A DNA stretch of 15,757 nucleotides from Acidobacteriota bacterium (GCA_020851835.1 JADZBZ010000155.1:1-15757); one strand, 5' to 3'; positions 7,117-15,006 are shown, counted from the stretch's first letter. The notes: generated by a model from the letters alone, not told the origin. Translations and numbers: made by a program.

Positions 7117-7905
7117 ATGTCACTCGAACAGCTCCTGGCGTGGATTCCGCCCGGGTCGGCCGACCTGGACCTGGCGCGGCAGATACAGCCAGACCGCCTC
7201 CCGCAGCACGTGGCCATCATCATGGACGGCAACGGCCGCTGGGCCGGCCGCCGCCACCTGCCGCGCGTGGAAGGGCATCGTGCGGGCATCCAGTCGGTTC
7301 GGGACGTGCTCGAAACCTCGGCGCGGCTCGGTCTCGGCGTGCTCACGCTGTTTGCTTTCTCGGTGGAGAACTGGAAGCGCCCGGCCTCAGAGGTGAGCAC
7401 GCTCATGATGCTCCTGCGCCGCTACCTGCGCTCGGAGCTGGCGACGCTACTCGAGCACGACATCCGCTTCAAGGTAGTTGGCCGCGTGGACGGGCTCGCG
7501 CCCGAGATTCGCGCCGAACTGACCGATGCGGAGCGCCGCACGGCCGCCAACGCGGGTTTGCTGTTCAATATCGCCCTCAACTACGGCGGGCGCACCGAGA
7601 TCGTGGACGCGGCCCGTGCGGCCATGGCCGCCGGCATCGCTCCCGAGGCACTCGATGAAGACCGTTTTGCGCAGTTCCTCTACACGGCCGGACAGCCCGA
7701 TCCGGACTTGCTCATTCGTACGAGCGGCGAAATGCGGGTGAGCAACTTCCTGCTCTGGCAGATTGCCTACTCCGAGATCTACGTCACCGAGACCTACTGG
7801 CCCGACTTCCGGCGCCGCGACTTGCTGGAGGCCATCGTGGCCTACCAGAAGCGCGACCGCCGCTACGGCGGGATTGCCCCGCCTGTGGTAGCGGGCGTGC
7901 CGTAG
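7117..7905 (+). CDS. uppS: Isoprenyl (undecaprenyl) diphosphate synthase
   Basis: A 262-residue cis-prenyltransferase that extends farnesyl diphosphate with isopentenyl diphosphate to make undecaprenyl diphosphate, the lipid carrier for peptidoglycan and O-antigen. Motifs in order: HVAIIMDGNGRWA (31-43) with the Mg2+-binding D37, EGHRAG, FAFSVENWKRP with the conserved Asn-Trp, and LLIRTSGEMRVSNFLLWQ followed by AYSEIY near the C-terminus. The open frame extends far upstream through truA, but homology starts at ATG 7117, and the extra 30 residues before HVAI are a normal N-terminal variation. It is followed after 11 bases by cdsA. The product chain length is taken from the family and cannot be read from the sequence. 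Confidence 0.94.
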   Translation: MSLEQLLAWIPPGSADLDLARQIQPDRLPQHVAIIMDGNGRWAGRRHLPRVEGHRAGIQSVRDVLETSARLGLGVLTLFAFSVENWKRPASEVSTLMMLLRRYLRSELATLLEHDIRFKVVGRVDGLAPEIRAELTDAERRTAANAGLLFNIALNYGGRTEIVDAARAAMAAGIAPEALDEDRFAQFLYTAGQPDPDLLIRTSGEMRVSNFLLWQIAYSEIYVTETYWPDFRRRDLLEAIVAYQKRDRRYGGIAPPVVAGVP

Positions 7906-7916
7906 GCCGCCGCTTC

Positions 7917-8693
7917 ATGACTCGAGTCCTGAGCGGCGCGGCCATGGCGGGCGTGGCCGTGGCGCTCATCTGGTTTCTCACGCCCGTGGCGCTGCTGGTC
8001 GTGGCGCTGGTCGTGGCGGCGCTCGCCTTTGTCGAGTACGCCCGCATCGTGAACGCGATTGGCGCCACGGTGCCCTGGTGGACGTCCTTGGCGGCCACCC
8101 TGGGTGCCTGTGCGATGGTGCCGTTCCCGTGGGTGTCGGTGGAAGTCGTGATCGTGGTCGGTCTCATCGGCATGGCCGCCAACGTGCTGGCGTCGGATCG
8201 GGTGGGTCCGCCCACCCTCGCCGACACGGCCGCGGCGGTGCTCGCGCCGGTCTACATCGGCCTGCCCCTCGGCGCGCTGGTGGCCATTGCCGCCCTCGCT
8301 GGCCGGGAGGCCGTGCTGGTGCTGATGGGGACGGTCGCGGCCAGCGACACCGCGCAGTACTACACGGGTCGGCTCTTCGGCCGGCACCCCCTGGCGCCGC
8401 TGCGCAGCCCGAAGAAGACCATCGAGGGTGCCCTCGGCGGCTTCGTTGTCGCGCCGGCGGTACTCGTCGCCGCCGGGTCGGCCTGGCTCCCGGGGCTCAC
8501 CCCGTGGCGGCTGGTCGTGCTAGGCGTACTCATCGTGACGGCCGGCATCATCGGGGACCTCTTCGAGTCGATGCTGAAGCGCGCCGCGGGCATGAAGGAC
8601 AGCGGCCACCTGATCCCCGGGCACGGCGGCGTGCTCGACCGCATCGATGCGTTGCTGTTCGCGGCGCCGGTCTTCTACTTCTTCGTGCGGTGA
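7917..8693 (+). CDS. cdsA: Phosphatidate cytidylyltransferase (CDP-diacylglycerol synthase)
   Basis: A 258-residue integral inner-membrane enzyme that makes CDP-diacylglycerol from phosphatidic acid and CTP, the entry point for all bacterial phospholipids. The sequence is largely hydrophobic with about seven or eight membrane segments. The family signature is intact near residues 218-244: SMLKRAAGMKDSG then PGHGGVLDRID, holding the acidic metal-binding residues. Upstream DTAQYYTGRLFGRHPL and SPKKTIEG are also typical. Length is at the short end of the family. ATG 7917 follows the uppS stop by 11 bases; no strong ribosome binding site is seen, so expression is probably by read-through and coupling. 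Confidence 0.93.
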   Translation: MTRVLSGAAMAGVAVALIWFLTPVALLVVALVVAALAFVEYARIVNAIGATVPWWTSLAATLGACAMVPFPWVSVEVVIVVGLIGMAANVLASDRVGPPTLADTAAAVLAPVYIGLPLGALVAIAALAGREAVLVLMGTVAASDTAQYYTGRLFGRHPLAPLRSPKKTIEGALGGFVVAPAVLVAAGSAWLPGLTPWRLVVLGVLIVTAGIIGDLFESMLKRAAGMKDSGHLIPGHGGVLDRIDALLFAAPVFYFFVR

Positions 8694-8715
8694 GGATGGC
8701 GAGGATGGACCCGTC

Positions 8716-9891
8716 ATGACGCGCGTCGCCATTCTCGGGTCGACCGGCTCCATCGGCACCAGCGCCCTGTCGGTGGTCGAGTCGCATCCGGATCGAGTGC
8801 AGGTGGTGGCGCTCGCGGCGGGCACCAACGTGGGAGACCTGGCCGCGCAGGTGGCCAGGCATCGGCCGGGGGTCGTGGCCATGGCTTCGGCCGATGCACT
8901 CGAGGCGCTCGGCCGGCTGTGCGAGGTGCCGGCCGGCTCGGCCGCCGGCCCCGAGGGCCTTCTGGCCGTGGCCACCTGTCCGGATGCCGACGTCGTGCTC
9001 TGCGCGTCGTCCGGTACGGCGGCGCTCGAGGCCGTCCTGGCGGCCATCGAGCACGGCAAGACCATCGCCCTGGCCAACAAGGAAGTGCTCGTGATGGCGG
9101 GTGGGCTGGTGATGGAAGCCGCGCGCCGCCGGGGCGTGGCCGTGCTGCCCGTCGACAGCGAACACAACGCCATCCACCAGTGCCTGCACGGGCGCGACCC
9201 GCGCGACGTGCGGCGCCTCATCCTCACGGCATCGGGAGGCCCCTTCCGGGGGCGCGCGCCCGAGAGCCTTGCCGGCGTCACTCCTGCCGATGCGCTGAAG
9301 CACCCTACCTGGCAGATGGGCCAGAAGATCACCATCGATTCGGCGACACTGATGAACAAGGGTCTCGAGGTGATCGAGGCGCACTGGCTCTTTGGCGTGC
9401 CCGCGTCCCGCATCGACGTCGTGGTGCACCCGCAATCGATCGTGCACTCGATGGTCGAACTGAAGGACGGTTCGGTGATTGCGCAGATGGGCCTCACCGA
9501 CATGCGCCTGCCCATCCAGTACGCATTCTCGTATCCCGACCGCTGGGATGCGCCCGTGCCGTTCCTGGATCTCACCCGCGTGGGCGGGCTCGAGTTCCAC
9601 GATCCGGCCTGGGACGACTTCCCGTGCCTGGGCCTGGCCTATCGGGCCCTCGAGGCCGACCGGAGCCTGCCCATCGTCCTCAATGCCGCCAACGAGGTGG
9701 CGGTTGCATCATTCCTGGAGGGGCGCCTCGGATTCACCGACATCCCGGTGCTCATCACGCGGACGATGGACGCGCACCGGGCGGGGAGGGCGGAGACGCT
9801 GGAGGATGTCCGACGGATCGACGCCTGGGCCCGGGAACGGGCCGAGGCGGAAGGCCGGAGGTTACAATCGAAGCAGGGGAACATCACGTGA
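8716..9891 (+). CDS. dxr: 1-deoxy-D-xylulose-5-phosphate reductoisomerase
   Basis: A 391-residue enzyme that converts DXP to 2-C-methyl-D-erythritol 4-phosphate with NADPH, the committed step of the MEP isoprenoid pathway. The NADPH-binding loop GSTGSIG is at 8-14. Metal and substrate residues are all visible: D147 and E149 in PVDSEH, S173 in TASGG, H196 in HPTWQMG, S209, and N214, K215, E218 in LMNKGLEVIEA. Length is normal. ATG 8716 gives the loop its usual distance from the start; the open frame before it is unrelated sequence. A GAGG lies 11 bases upstream. It supplies the C5 units used by uppS upstream and overlaps rseP by four bases (GTGA). Confidence 0.95.
   Translation: MTRVAILGSTGSIGTSALSVVESHPDRVQVVALAAGTNVGDLAAQVARHRPGVVAMASADALEALGRLCEVPAGSAAGPEGLLAVATCPDADVVLCASSGTAALEAVLAAIEHGKTIALANKEVLVMAGGLVMEAARRRGVAVLPVDSEHNAIHQCLHGRDPRDVRRLILTASGGPFRGRAPESLAGVTPADALKHPTWQMGQKITIDSATLMNKGLEVIEAHWLFGVPASRIDVVVHPQSIVHSMVELKDGSVIAQMGLTDMRLPIQYAFSYPDRWDAPVPFLDLTRVGGLEFHDPAWDDFPCLGLAYRALEADRSLPIVLNAANEVAVASFLEGRLGFTDIPVLITRTMDAHRAGRAETLEDVRRIDAWARERAEAEGRRLQSKQGNIT
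9875..9880 (+). promoter_or_regulatory. Ribosome binding site of rseP
   Basis: AGGGGA, inside the end of dxr, lies 7 bases before GTG 9888. It fixes the rseP start within a frame that stays open through most of dxr. Confidence 0.5.
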
Positions 9892-11225
9892 CAACGCTGC
9901 TGGCTTTCGTGTTCGTGCTCGGGGTGCTGGTGTTCGTCCACGAGCTCGGACACTACATGGCGGCCCGCTGGAATGGCGTGCGGGTGCTGGCCTTCTCGCT
10001 GGGCTTCGGGCCGAAGCTGCTCGGCTTCCGCCGCGGCGACACGGAGTACCGCATCAGCGCCATTCCGCTCGGTGGCTACGTGAAGATGGCCGGTGAGAAC
10101 CCGGACGACCCACGCTCCGGCCAGCCCGACGAGTTTCTTTCGAAGAGTAAGTGGCAGCGCTTCCAGATCCTCATCATGGGCCCGGCCATGAACCTGGTCC
10201 TGGCCGTCGTCGTGCTGGCGGTCGTGCTCATGCAGGGCGCGACCGCCCCGGCGTATCTCGACAAGCCGGCCGTCGTGGGCGTGGTACAGCCGGAGTCGCC
10301 GGCCGAGCGCGCCGGCGTGCAGCCCGGCGACACGGTCACGCGGCTGGGCTCGGCTTCGGTGGCGACGTGGGAGCAGCTCGAAATGGCCGTGGCCTCACGG
10401 CCCGAGCGCGAAGTCGAGATGGTGATCGTTCGCGACGGCCGCGAACAGCGTCTGGCGATTCGACCCGACACGACCCAGCTCCGCACGCGCACCGACGCCC
10501 GCTTCGAGGTGGGCACCATCGGCGTGCTGCCGGACATCAACCCCGTCATCCGCTCGGTGCTGGCCGGCGAGCCGGCCGAGCGCGCCGGCATCAAAACCGG
10601 CGATGCCATCGTCTCGATTGGCGGGCAGCGTGTCGTCTTCGCCTCGCAGGTCTCCGAAGAGGTCGAGAAGCATCCCGATCAGGAAATCCAGATCGTCGTG
10701 CGCCGCGACGGCGACGAACGGTCGTTGGCCGTCACGCCTTCCCGTCAGGGCGAGGTCGGCAAGATCGGCGTGAGCGTGGGCGACGCCCTGGTGTCGTTCA
10801 CGCCCTCGCCGCTGCAGGCGGTGGGACTGAGCGTCCAGCGCAACGTCGAGATGGCGGGCCTGATTCTCCGGACGCTCCGGGACCTGGTGGTCGGAGAGGC
10901 CTCGCCGCGCCAGTTGATGGGCCCGGTGGGCATCGCGCAGCTTTCTGGCGAATCGGTGCAGGCCGGCTGGATTGCGCTCTTCGGCCTGATGGCCTCGCTC
11001 AGCCTCAACCTCGGCCTGCTGAACCTGCTGCCCATTCCCGTGCTCGACGGCGGGCACATCTTCATCATGGCCATCGAGACCGTCGCCCGCCGCGACTTCA
11101 GCCTCGCGGTGAAGGAGAAGATGCTGTTTGCGGGCTTTGTCGCGTTGATGGCCATCATGGTGACGGTGATTTACAACGACCTCACCAGGATTGCGTGGCT
11201 CGAGCGCCTCATGCCGTGGCGTTGA
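9888..11225 (+). CDS. rseP: Site-2 intramembrane metalloprotease
   Basis: A 445-residue inner-membrane zinc protease of the S2P/RseP family, which cuts transmembrane segments of anti-sigma factors and leftover signal peptides. The zinc site HELGH is at 18-22 in the first membrane helix. The second conserved metal motif, NLLPIPVLDGG (379-389), gives the third ligand. Two PDZ domains lie between, at about 125-195 and 210-285, each with an ERAG and PGD or TGD pattern, as in E. coli RseP. MGPVGIAQL (344-352) is also a family mark. The start is GTG 9888, overlapping the dxr stop, with AGGGGA seven bases upstream. A cognate anti-sigma factor is not in the window. The dxr-rseP order next to cdsA and uppS is widespread in bacteria. 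Confidence 0.94.
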   Translation: MTTLLAFVFVLGVLVFVHELGHYMAARWNGVRVLAFSLGFGPKLLGFRRGDTEYRISAIPLGGYVKMAGENPDDPRSGQPDEFLSKSKWQRFQILIMGPAMNLVLAVVVLAVVLMQGATAPAYLDKPAVVGVVQPESPAERAGVQPGDTVTRLGSASVATWEQLEMAVASRPEREVEMVIVRDGREQRLAIRPDTTQLRTRTDARFEVGTIGVLPDINPVIRSVLAGEPAERAGIKTGDAIVSIGGQRVVFASQVSEEVEKHPDQEIQIVVRRDGDERSLAVTPSRQGEVGKIGVSVGDALVSFTPSPLQAVGLSVQRNVEMAGLILRTLRDLVVGEASPRQLMGPVGIAQLSGESVQAGWIALFGLMASLSLNLGLLNLLPIPVLDGGHIFIMAIETVARRDFSLAVKEKMLFAGFVALMAIMVTVIYNDLTRIAWLERLMPWR

Positions 11226-11238
11226 GCATTGAGCGAGG

Positions 11239-11248
11239 GCCGATCGGC
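11239..11248. repeat. Perfect 10-base palindrome between convergent genes
   Basis: GCCGATCGGC sits in the 39-base gap between rseP and cobA-hemD, flanked by CGAG and CTCG. There is no T run on either strand, so I do not call it an intrinsic terminator; it may be chance. Confidence 0.3.
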
Positions 11249-11264
11249 AATCACTCGATTCCTC

Positions 11265-12785
11265 CTAGTGTCGAAACTGCCTGATGAGTCCGTCGACCAG
11301 CACGGCCACGGTGGCGCCTTCGGTGGCGACATCCACCCTGATGCCGGCGGCGGCCGCGGCGTCGGCGGCCCCGGGACCGATCGTGGCCACGACGGTGCCG
11401 GAGAGCAGGTCCGGTGATTGTTCCGTGCCGTAGATCTCGACGAACGCCCGAACCGTATTGGCGCTGGTGAACGTGACGGCGTCGATGCGACGGTCCAGCA
11501 TCTGGCGATAGAGACCGAGATGGGCGTCGCCTTCTTCCGTGATGGTGCGGTACGCCGTCACCTCGGTGAGCTCGGCACCCGCGTGGCGCAGCGCGTCGGC
11601 GAGGCTGTTGGCTGAGCCGTTCGACACGGGCAGGAGCACGCGCGCGCCGCGCAGCGACCCCGCATTGGCCATGGCGGCCACCACGCCCGGCGCGCGGTGA
11701 TCGGCCGGCTGGATGTCGGGCGTGATGCCGAGACGCAGCAACCGCGCCGCGGTACCCGGGCCGATGGCACAGACGCGCGGACCGGCCAGAGCGCGCAGGT
11801 CGCGCGCGTCGGCCAGCAGCGGACCGATCAGGGCGGCCACGGCGTTCGTGCTGGTGAAGACCACCCAGTCGAACGATGGCAGGCTGGCGATTGCCTGCTC
11901 GAGCGGAGCGGCGTCCTCGGGGCCTTCGATGCGGAGCACCGGGGCCTCCACGGCCTCGGCGCCAGACAACTCCAGTAGATCGACCAACTCGGGTGCCTGC
12001 TCGCGCGATCGTGTGACGAGCACCCGCCGGCCAAAGAGCGGACGGTTGTCGAACCACCGCAGATGATCGCGCAGCCCGATGACCGGACCAACCAGCAGAA
12101 TGCCCGGCGCGGTGATGTCGGCCTCCTCCACGCGGGCGACCAGTTCGCCGAGCGGGGCCGTCACCGTCTGCTGAGAGGAGAGCGTGCCGTGGATCACGAA
12201 CGCAGCGCTTTCAGCCGCCGGGCGTCCGTGTTCCAGCAGGGCGCTGGCGACCCGCCGCAGCAACTGGGGACCGGCGAAGCAGGCCAGCGTGCCATCCAGA
12301 CGCGCCAGGCTCTCCCAGTCCACCGCCGGCCCGTTTCGTCCCTCGTCTTCGAAACCGCGGATGAAGGTCACCGTATCGCCCGAGCCCGGATAGGTGAGCG
12401 GGATACCCGCAAAGGCCGGCGCGGCCACCAGCGCAGGGACGCCGGGCACCACCTCGAAGGCGATGCCCTGCTCGTGCAGGAACAGGGCTTCGGGGGCGCC
12501 ATGGTCGAAGAGGAACGGGTCGCCCCATTTGAGGCGGGCCACGATGTGGCCCTCGCGGGCCTTCTCCGCGATCAGGAAATTGATGGCGTCCTGCTCGGTG
12601 GTTGGGGGCGCGGCGCTGCCGACGTCAATCCGTTCGGCCGATGCGGGCGCCAGGTCGAGCAGCCGAGGCTGCACCCGGCGGTCGTAGATGACCACCTGGG
12701 CCGACTGCAGCGCGCGGAGGCCGCGGATGGTCAGGAGGTCTGGCGCCCCGGGCCCCGCGCCGATGATGTAGACGGACGGACGCAC
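11265..12785 (-). CDS. cobA-hemD: Fused uroporphyrinogen-III methyltransferase / synthase (CobA-HemD)
   Basis: A 506-residue two-domain tetrapyrrole protein. Residues 1 to about 245 are a TP-methylase domain of the SUMT (CobA) type: GAGPGAPDLLT (9-19), VIYDRRV (32-38), RLKWGDP (84-90) and EVVPGVPALVAAPAFAGIPLT (111-131). Residues about 250-506 are uroporphyrinogen-III synthase (HemD): GRRVLVTRSREQA at the start and VTFTSANTVRAF later. HemD closes hydroxymethylbilane to uroporphyrinogen III; CobA methylates it to precorrin-2 for siroheme or cobalamin. The SUMT half departs from the usual RLKGGDPFIFGRGGEE pattern, reading RLKWGDPFLFDHGAPE, so methyltransferase activity is less certain than synthase. 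The start is GTG 12785, with a -10-like box six bases before it. No other heme gene is nearby. It lies 26 bases after the second VWA gene on the same strand. Confidence 0.88.
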   Translation of the reverse strand: MRPSVYIIGAGPGAPDLLTIRGLRALQSAQVVIYDRRVQPRLLDLAPASAERIDVGSAAPPTTEQDAINFLIAEKAREGHIVARLKWGDPFLFDHGAPEALFLHEQGIAFEVVPGVPALVAAPAFAGIPLTYPGSGDTVTFIRGFEDEGRNGPAVDWESLARLDGTLACFAGPQLLRRVASALLEHGRPAAESAAFVIHGTLSSQQTVTAPLGELVARVEEADITAPGILLVGPVIGLRDHLRWFDNRPLFGRRVLVTRSREQAPELVDLLELSGAEAVEAPVLRIEGPEDAAPLEQAIASLPSFDWVVFTSTNAVAALIGPLLADARDLRALAGPRVCAIGPGTAARLLRLGITPDIQPADHRAPGVVAAMANAGSLRGARVLLPVSNGSANSLADALRHAGAELTEVTAYRTITEEGDAHLGLYRQMLDRRIDAVTFTSANTVRAFVEIYGTEQSPDLLSGTVVATIGPGAADAAAAAGIRVDVATEGATVAVLVDGLIRQFRH

Positions 12786-12791
12786 GAGGGC

Positions 12792-12797
12792 ATTCTA
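12792..12797 (-). promoter_or_regulatory. Candidate leaderless -10 box for cobA-hemD
   Basis: On the minus strand TAGAAT ends exactly six bases before the GTG start codon, leaving no room for a ribosome binding site. It suggests the gene has its own leaderless transcript besides read-through from the VWA genes. Confidence 0.45.
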
Positions 12798-12811
12798 CAG
12801 GTGGTGGCCCG

Positions 12812-13732
12812 TCAGCGCGCGGGGGCGTAGTAGCCCCGCTTGGTCCGCACCGTCACGTTCGGCCGGCCCACCTGGACGAGCAGGCGCCGCCAGGCGCCGT
12901 CGCGTTTCGTGTTCTTCGGCACGTACGCCATGGTGTACTGACTGGACAGCTCGTCGGCAATCTGGCCGTACACCCCGCTGAGCTCCTCGGCCTGCTGCAC
13001 GAAGAAACTCCGTCCGCCGGTTTCCTGGGCCAGTTGGCGCAGCACGAACTCGGCCTGGCGAAAGCCCTTGAGCGCCGACTGTTCCCTCGGCTGGAGCCCG
13101 ATGGTGTAGATGCTGGTTTCGGAACGTTTGACCAGCTCCATCACCTCTTCGAACGATACCAGGCTCGTCGTGTCCTCGCCGTCCGACAGCAGGACGATCG
13201 CCTCGCGCCGCACGTCATCCTGGCTCTTCGCCTTGACCTTGGCGAGCTCGCGCAGGGCGATGTAGACGGCGTTGTAGAGCGATGTGGACCCGCCGGACGA
13301 GGTGCTGCGGATGGCGCGCTCCAGGGTGGCCTTGTCGTTGGTGAAGTTCTGGAGGATCTCGACCCGGCTGTCGAAGTCGATGACCTGCGCCATGTCCTGG
13401 CTGCGTACACGTTGCGCGAAGCCGACCGCGGCATCCTGAGCGACGGCCAGGCGCTCCTCCATGCTCGCGCTGGTGTCGATGAGCAGCGACAAGGCAATCG
13501 GAAGGCTAGTCTTGCTGAAGTAGAGCAGATCCTGCGCCGCGCCGTCTTCGAAGACCGAGAAGTCCGATTGCTCGAGGCCTGTGACGAACCGGTTCTGGCT
13601 GTTGGCGACGGTCACGTTCAACGAGACGACGGCGATGCCCGCCCGGAAGACCTGGGTGGAATCCTGTGCCGTGGCCGCGCTCGCCACGGCGAGCAGTGCG
13701 CCGGCGGCCACCAGTCGGCGGGAACGTGCCAC
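12812..13732 (-). CDS. Secreted VWA-domain protein (VWFA-related acidobacterial type), intact MIDAS
   Basis: A 306-residue exported protein matching the pattern of TIGR03436, the VWFA-related domain first described from acidobacteria; its role is unknown. The signal peptide covers about 1-23 (MARSRR, hydrophobic core, cut after ATA or TAQ). A short N-terminal strand region with FSVFEDGAAQDL (58-69) is typical of the group. The VWA domain begins at about 78, with a complete metal-ion site: D86-T-S88-A-S90, T150 in SGGSTSLYNA, and D184 in LLSDGED. The end, VTVRTKRGYYAPAR, is the common C-terminal mark. GTG 13732 directly abuts the stop of the upstream VWA gene and has GGAG six bases before it. 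VWA domains usually bind protein ligands through the metal; the partner is unknown. Confidence 0.9.
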   Translation of the reverse strand: MARSRRLVAAGALLAVASAATAQDSTQVFRAGIAVVSLNVTVANSQNRFVTGLEQSDFSVFEDGAAQDLLYFSKTSLPIALSLLIDTSASMEERLAVAQDAAVGFAQRVRSQDMAQVIDFDSRVEILQNFTNDKATLERAIRSTSSGGSTSLYNAVYIALRELAKVKAKSQDDVRREAIVLLSDGEDTTSLVSFEEVMELVKRSETSIYTIGLQPREQSALKGFRQAEFVLRQLAQETGGRSFFVQQAEELSGVYGQIADELSSQYTMAYVPKNTKRDGAWRRLLVQVGRPNVTVRTKRGYYAPAR

Positions 13733-14623
13733 CTACCGCTCCTGCTGCCCGCGCGCGGGCGCGCCGAAAATCGTCAGCCCCTGGCGCGCCGCGTCGACCG
13801 ACACGCGCTCGGGCGGGATGAGCATCTGCGGGCGGGCGTAGACCACGCGGTACTGGTGGGTGAGGGCCATCGCCACCTGGTGCAGGGCGCTCGTGTAGCC
13901 CATGCTCGTGAGCACGTCCACCCGCAGGCCCCCCGACTCGATCACCCCGCGATCGAGCACGACGGCACGGTTGCGGCCCGCGTCGCTCTGGATGGACCCG
14001 GACGGGTTCTGGAGTACGACGGCACTCATCATGGCGCCCGCCTCGCCCAGCGCGTCGAGCACCTGCGAGTAGTGCAGCGTGCTGAACTCGGTGAGCTCGA
14101 GCGTCACGAGCACGATGGCCGCGCGATCCTCCTCGCGGCGGCGCAGACCTCGTGACACCTCCCGGACCGCGTCGAGCATCGTCGCGCCGGAGTCGGGCTG
14201 CGAGAAGATCCGGTTGGCGGCGTCCTTGAGGCGCTCCTGGTCGGTCGTGTAGTCCTGGACGATCGTCGGCCGGTCGGCGACGGTGACGAGGGCGACGGGC
14301 CCGAGCCCGTCGATATCCGACAGAAAGGAGGCGAGGCCGTTCCTGAGGTCGGCGATGGTGGCTTGCGCGCCCGCCTGGTTGTCGACGATCACGGCCACCG
14401 GCATCGGTGAGGTGGCCGGTGCAATCCGGATGACCTCGCGCACCCGCCCATCCTCGGTGACCCGCACGTCGCCCGGCTGGAGAGCGTCGACCGGCATCCG
14501 GGTGCTGGCGTCGAGGGCCGTGACGTAGAGCACCCGCTCAGTGGCCTGGGCCAGCATCGAGGCGGACAGGACCGCCACGGCCAGTCCCGCGAGCAGCAGT
14601 GGAGTGGATCGCAATCGAGGCAT
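13733..14623 (-). CDS. Secreted VWA-like protein with degenerate MIDAS
   Basis: A 296-residue exported protein, probably a relative of the next gene. The signal peptide is MPRLRSTPLLLAGLAVAVLS, continuing to about residue 26. The strand region has VRVTEDGRVREV (53-64), comparable with FSVFEDGAAQDL in its partner. The VWA core can be followed, but the metal site has decayed: where DxSxS is expected the sequence is D81-N-Q83-A-G85, and the later SDGxD position reads VTLELTEFS. Only the middle threonine (T148 in SGATMLDA) seems kept. It probably does not bind metal in the usual way. ATG 14623 is chosen for the signal peptide and has GGAG five bases upstream; the frame before it is Arg-rich and unrelated. 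It ends one base before the GTG of the next VWA gene, so the two form an operon. Confidence 0.8.
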   Translation of the reverse strand: MPRLRSTPLLLAGLAVAVLSASMLAQATERVLYVTALDASTRMPVDALQPGDVRVTEDGRVREVIRIAPATSPMPVAVIVDNQAGAQATIADLRNGLASFLSDIDGLGPVALVTVADRPTIVQDYTTDQERLKDAANRIFSQPDSGATMLDAVREVSRGLRRREEDRAAIVLVTLELTEFSTLHYSQVLDALGEAGAMMSAVVLQNPSGSIQSDAGRNRAVVLDRGVIESGGLRVDVLTSMGYTSALHQVAMALTHQYRVVYARPQMLIPPERVSVDAARQGLTIFGAPARGQQER

Positions 14624-14668
14624 GTCGGCTCCAGGCACTGGCCGCAGGCGCGACGGACCAGTACGCGC

Positions 14669-14674
14669 AGTATA
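14669..14674 (-). promoter_or_regulatory. Candidate -10 box of the VWA operon
   Basis: TATACT on the minus strand lies about 45 bases before ATG 14623, giving a leader of about 40 bases that contains the GGAG site. The -35 is weak (TTCGTG, 18 bases upstream). It shares the 115-base gap 14624-14738 with the divergent atp promoter. Confidence 0.4.
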
Positions 14675-14726
14675 GAACGCGCCGGGAGCCGGCACGAACC
14701 GACGTCTTCTTCGCCCGTTGCGGGCG

Positions 14727-14732
14727 TACACT
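14727..14732 (+). promoter_or_regulatory. Candidate leaderless -10 box for the atp operon
   Basis: TACACT ends six bases before the atpZ ATG at 14739, and no Shine-Dalgarno sequence is present. The expected transcript would start at or beside the ATG. Confidence 0.45.
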
Positions 14733-14738
14733 ACCCGC

Positions 14739-15002
14739 ATGCCCGATACTCCCCGCACGCTGCAGACGCTGGGCCAACTGAGCACGGTCGGCCTGTCCTT
14801 CGTGCTGGCGCTGGTGATGGGGTTTGGCGGGGGCTACTGGCTCGATCAGCAACTGGGGAGCCGTCCCTGGCTGTCGTTTGTCGGCTTCTTTCTCGGGCTG
14901 GCGGCGGGGGTGATGAACGTATACCGCGTGCTCCAGGCCACGGCCTCGCCTGCTCCGCCTCGCGGGCCGGATGCTCACCGGCCCGGCCCTTCCCGGCATT
15001 GA
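14739..15002 (+). CDS. atpZ: AtpZ/AtpI-family F1Fo assembly protein
   Basis: An 87-residue membrane protein with two helices (about 14-34 and 44-62). The connecting GGYWLDQQLGSRPWL (29-43) and the end LGLAAGVMNVYR are family marks of AtpZ, the small protein at the head of many F-type ATP synthase operons. In other bacteria AtpZ and AtpI are linked to Mg2+ supply and c-ring assembly. The tail after 66 is Pro/Arg-rich. ATG 14739 is chosen over an upstream TTG in frame at 14718 because the -10-like box lies between them. atpI follows four bases after the stop. Confidence 0.87.
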   Translation: MPDTPRTLQTLGQLSTVGLSFVLALVMGFGGGYWLDQQLGSRPWLSFVGFFLGLAAGVMNVYRVLQATASPAPPRGPDAHRPGPSRH

Positions 15003-15006
15003 CGGG

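Noticed and set aside
9863..9868. TACAAT as a promoter for rseP
   Set aside because: It sits within the dxr coding end, 19 bases from the rseP start, and rseP has a good ribosome site and overlaps dxr. Operon read-through explains it better, though a minor internal promoter cannot be excluded.
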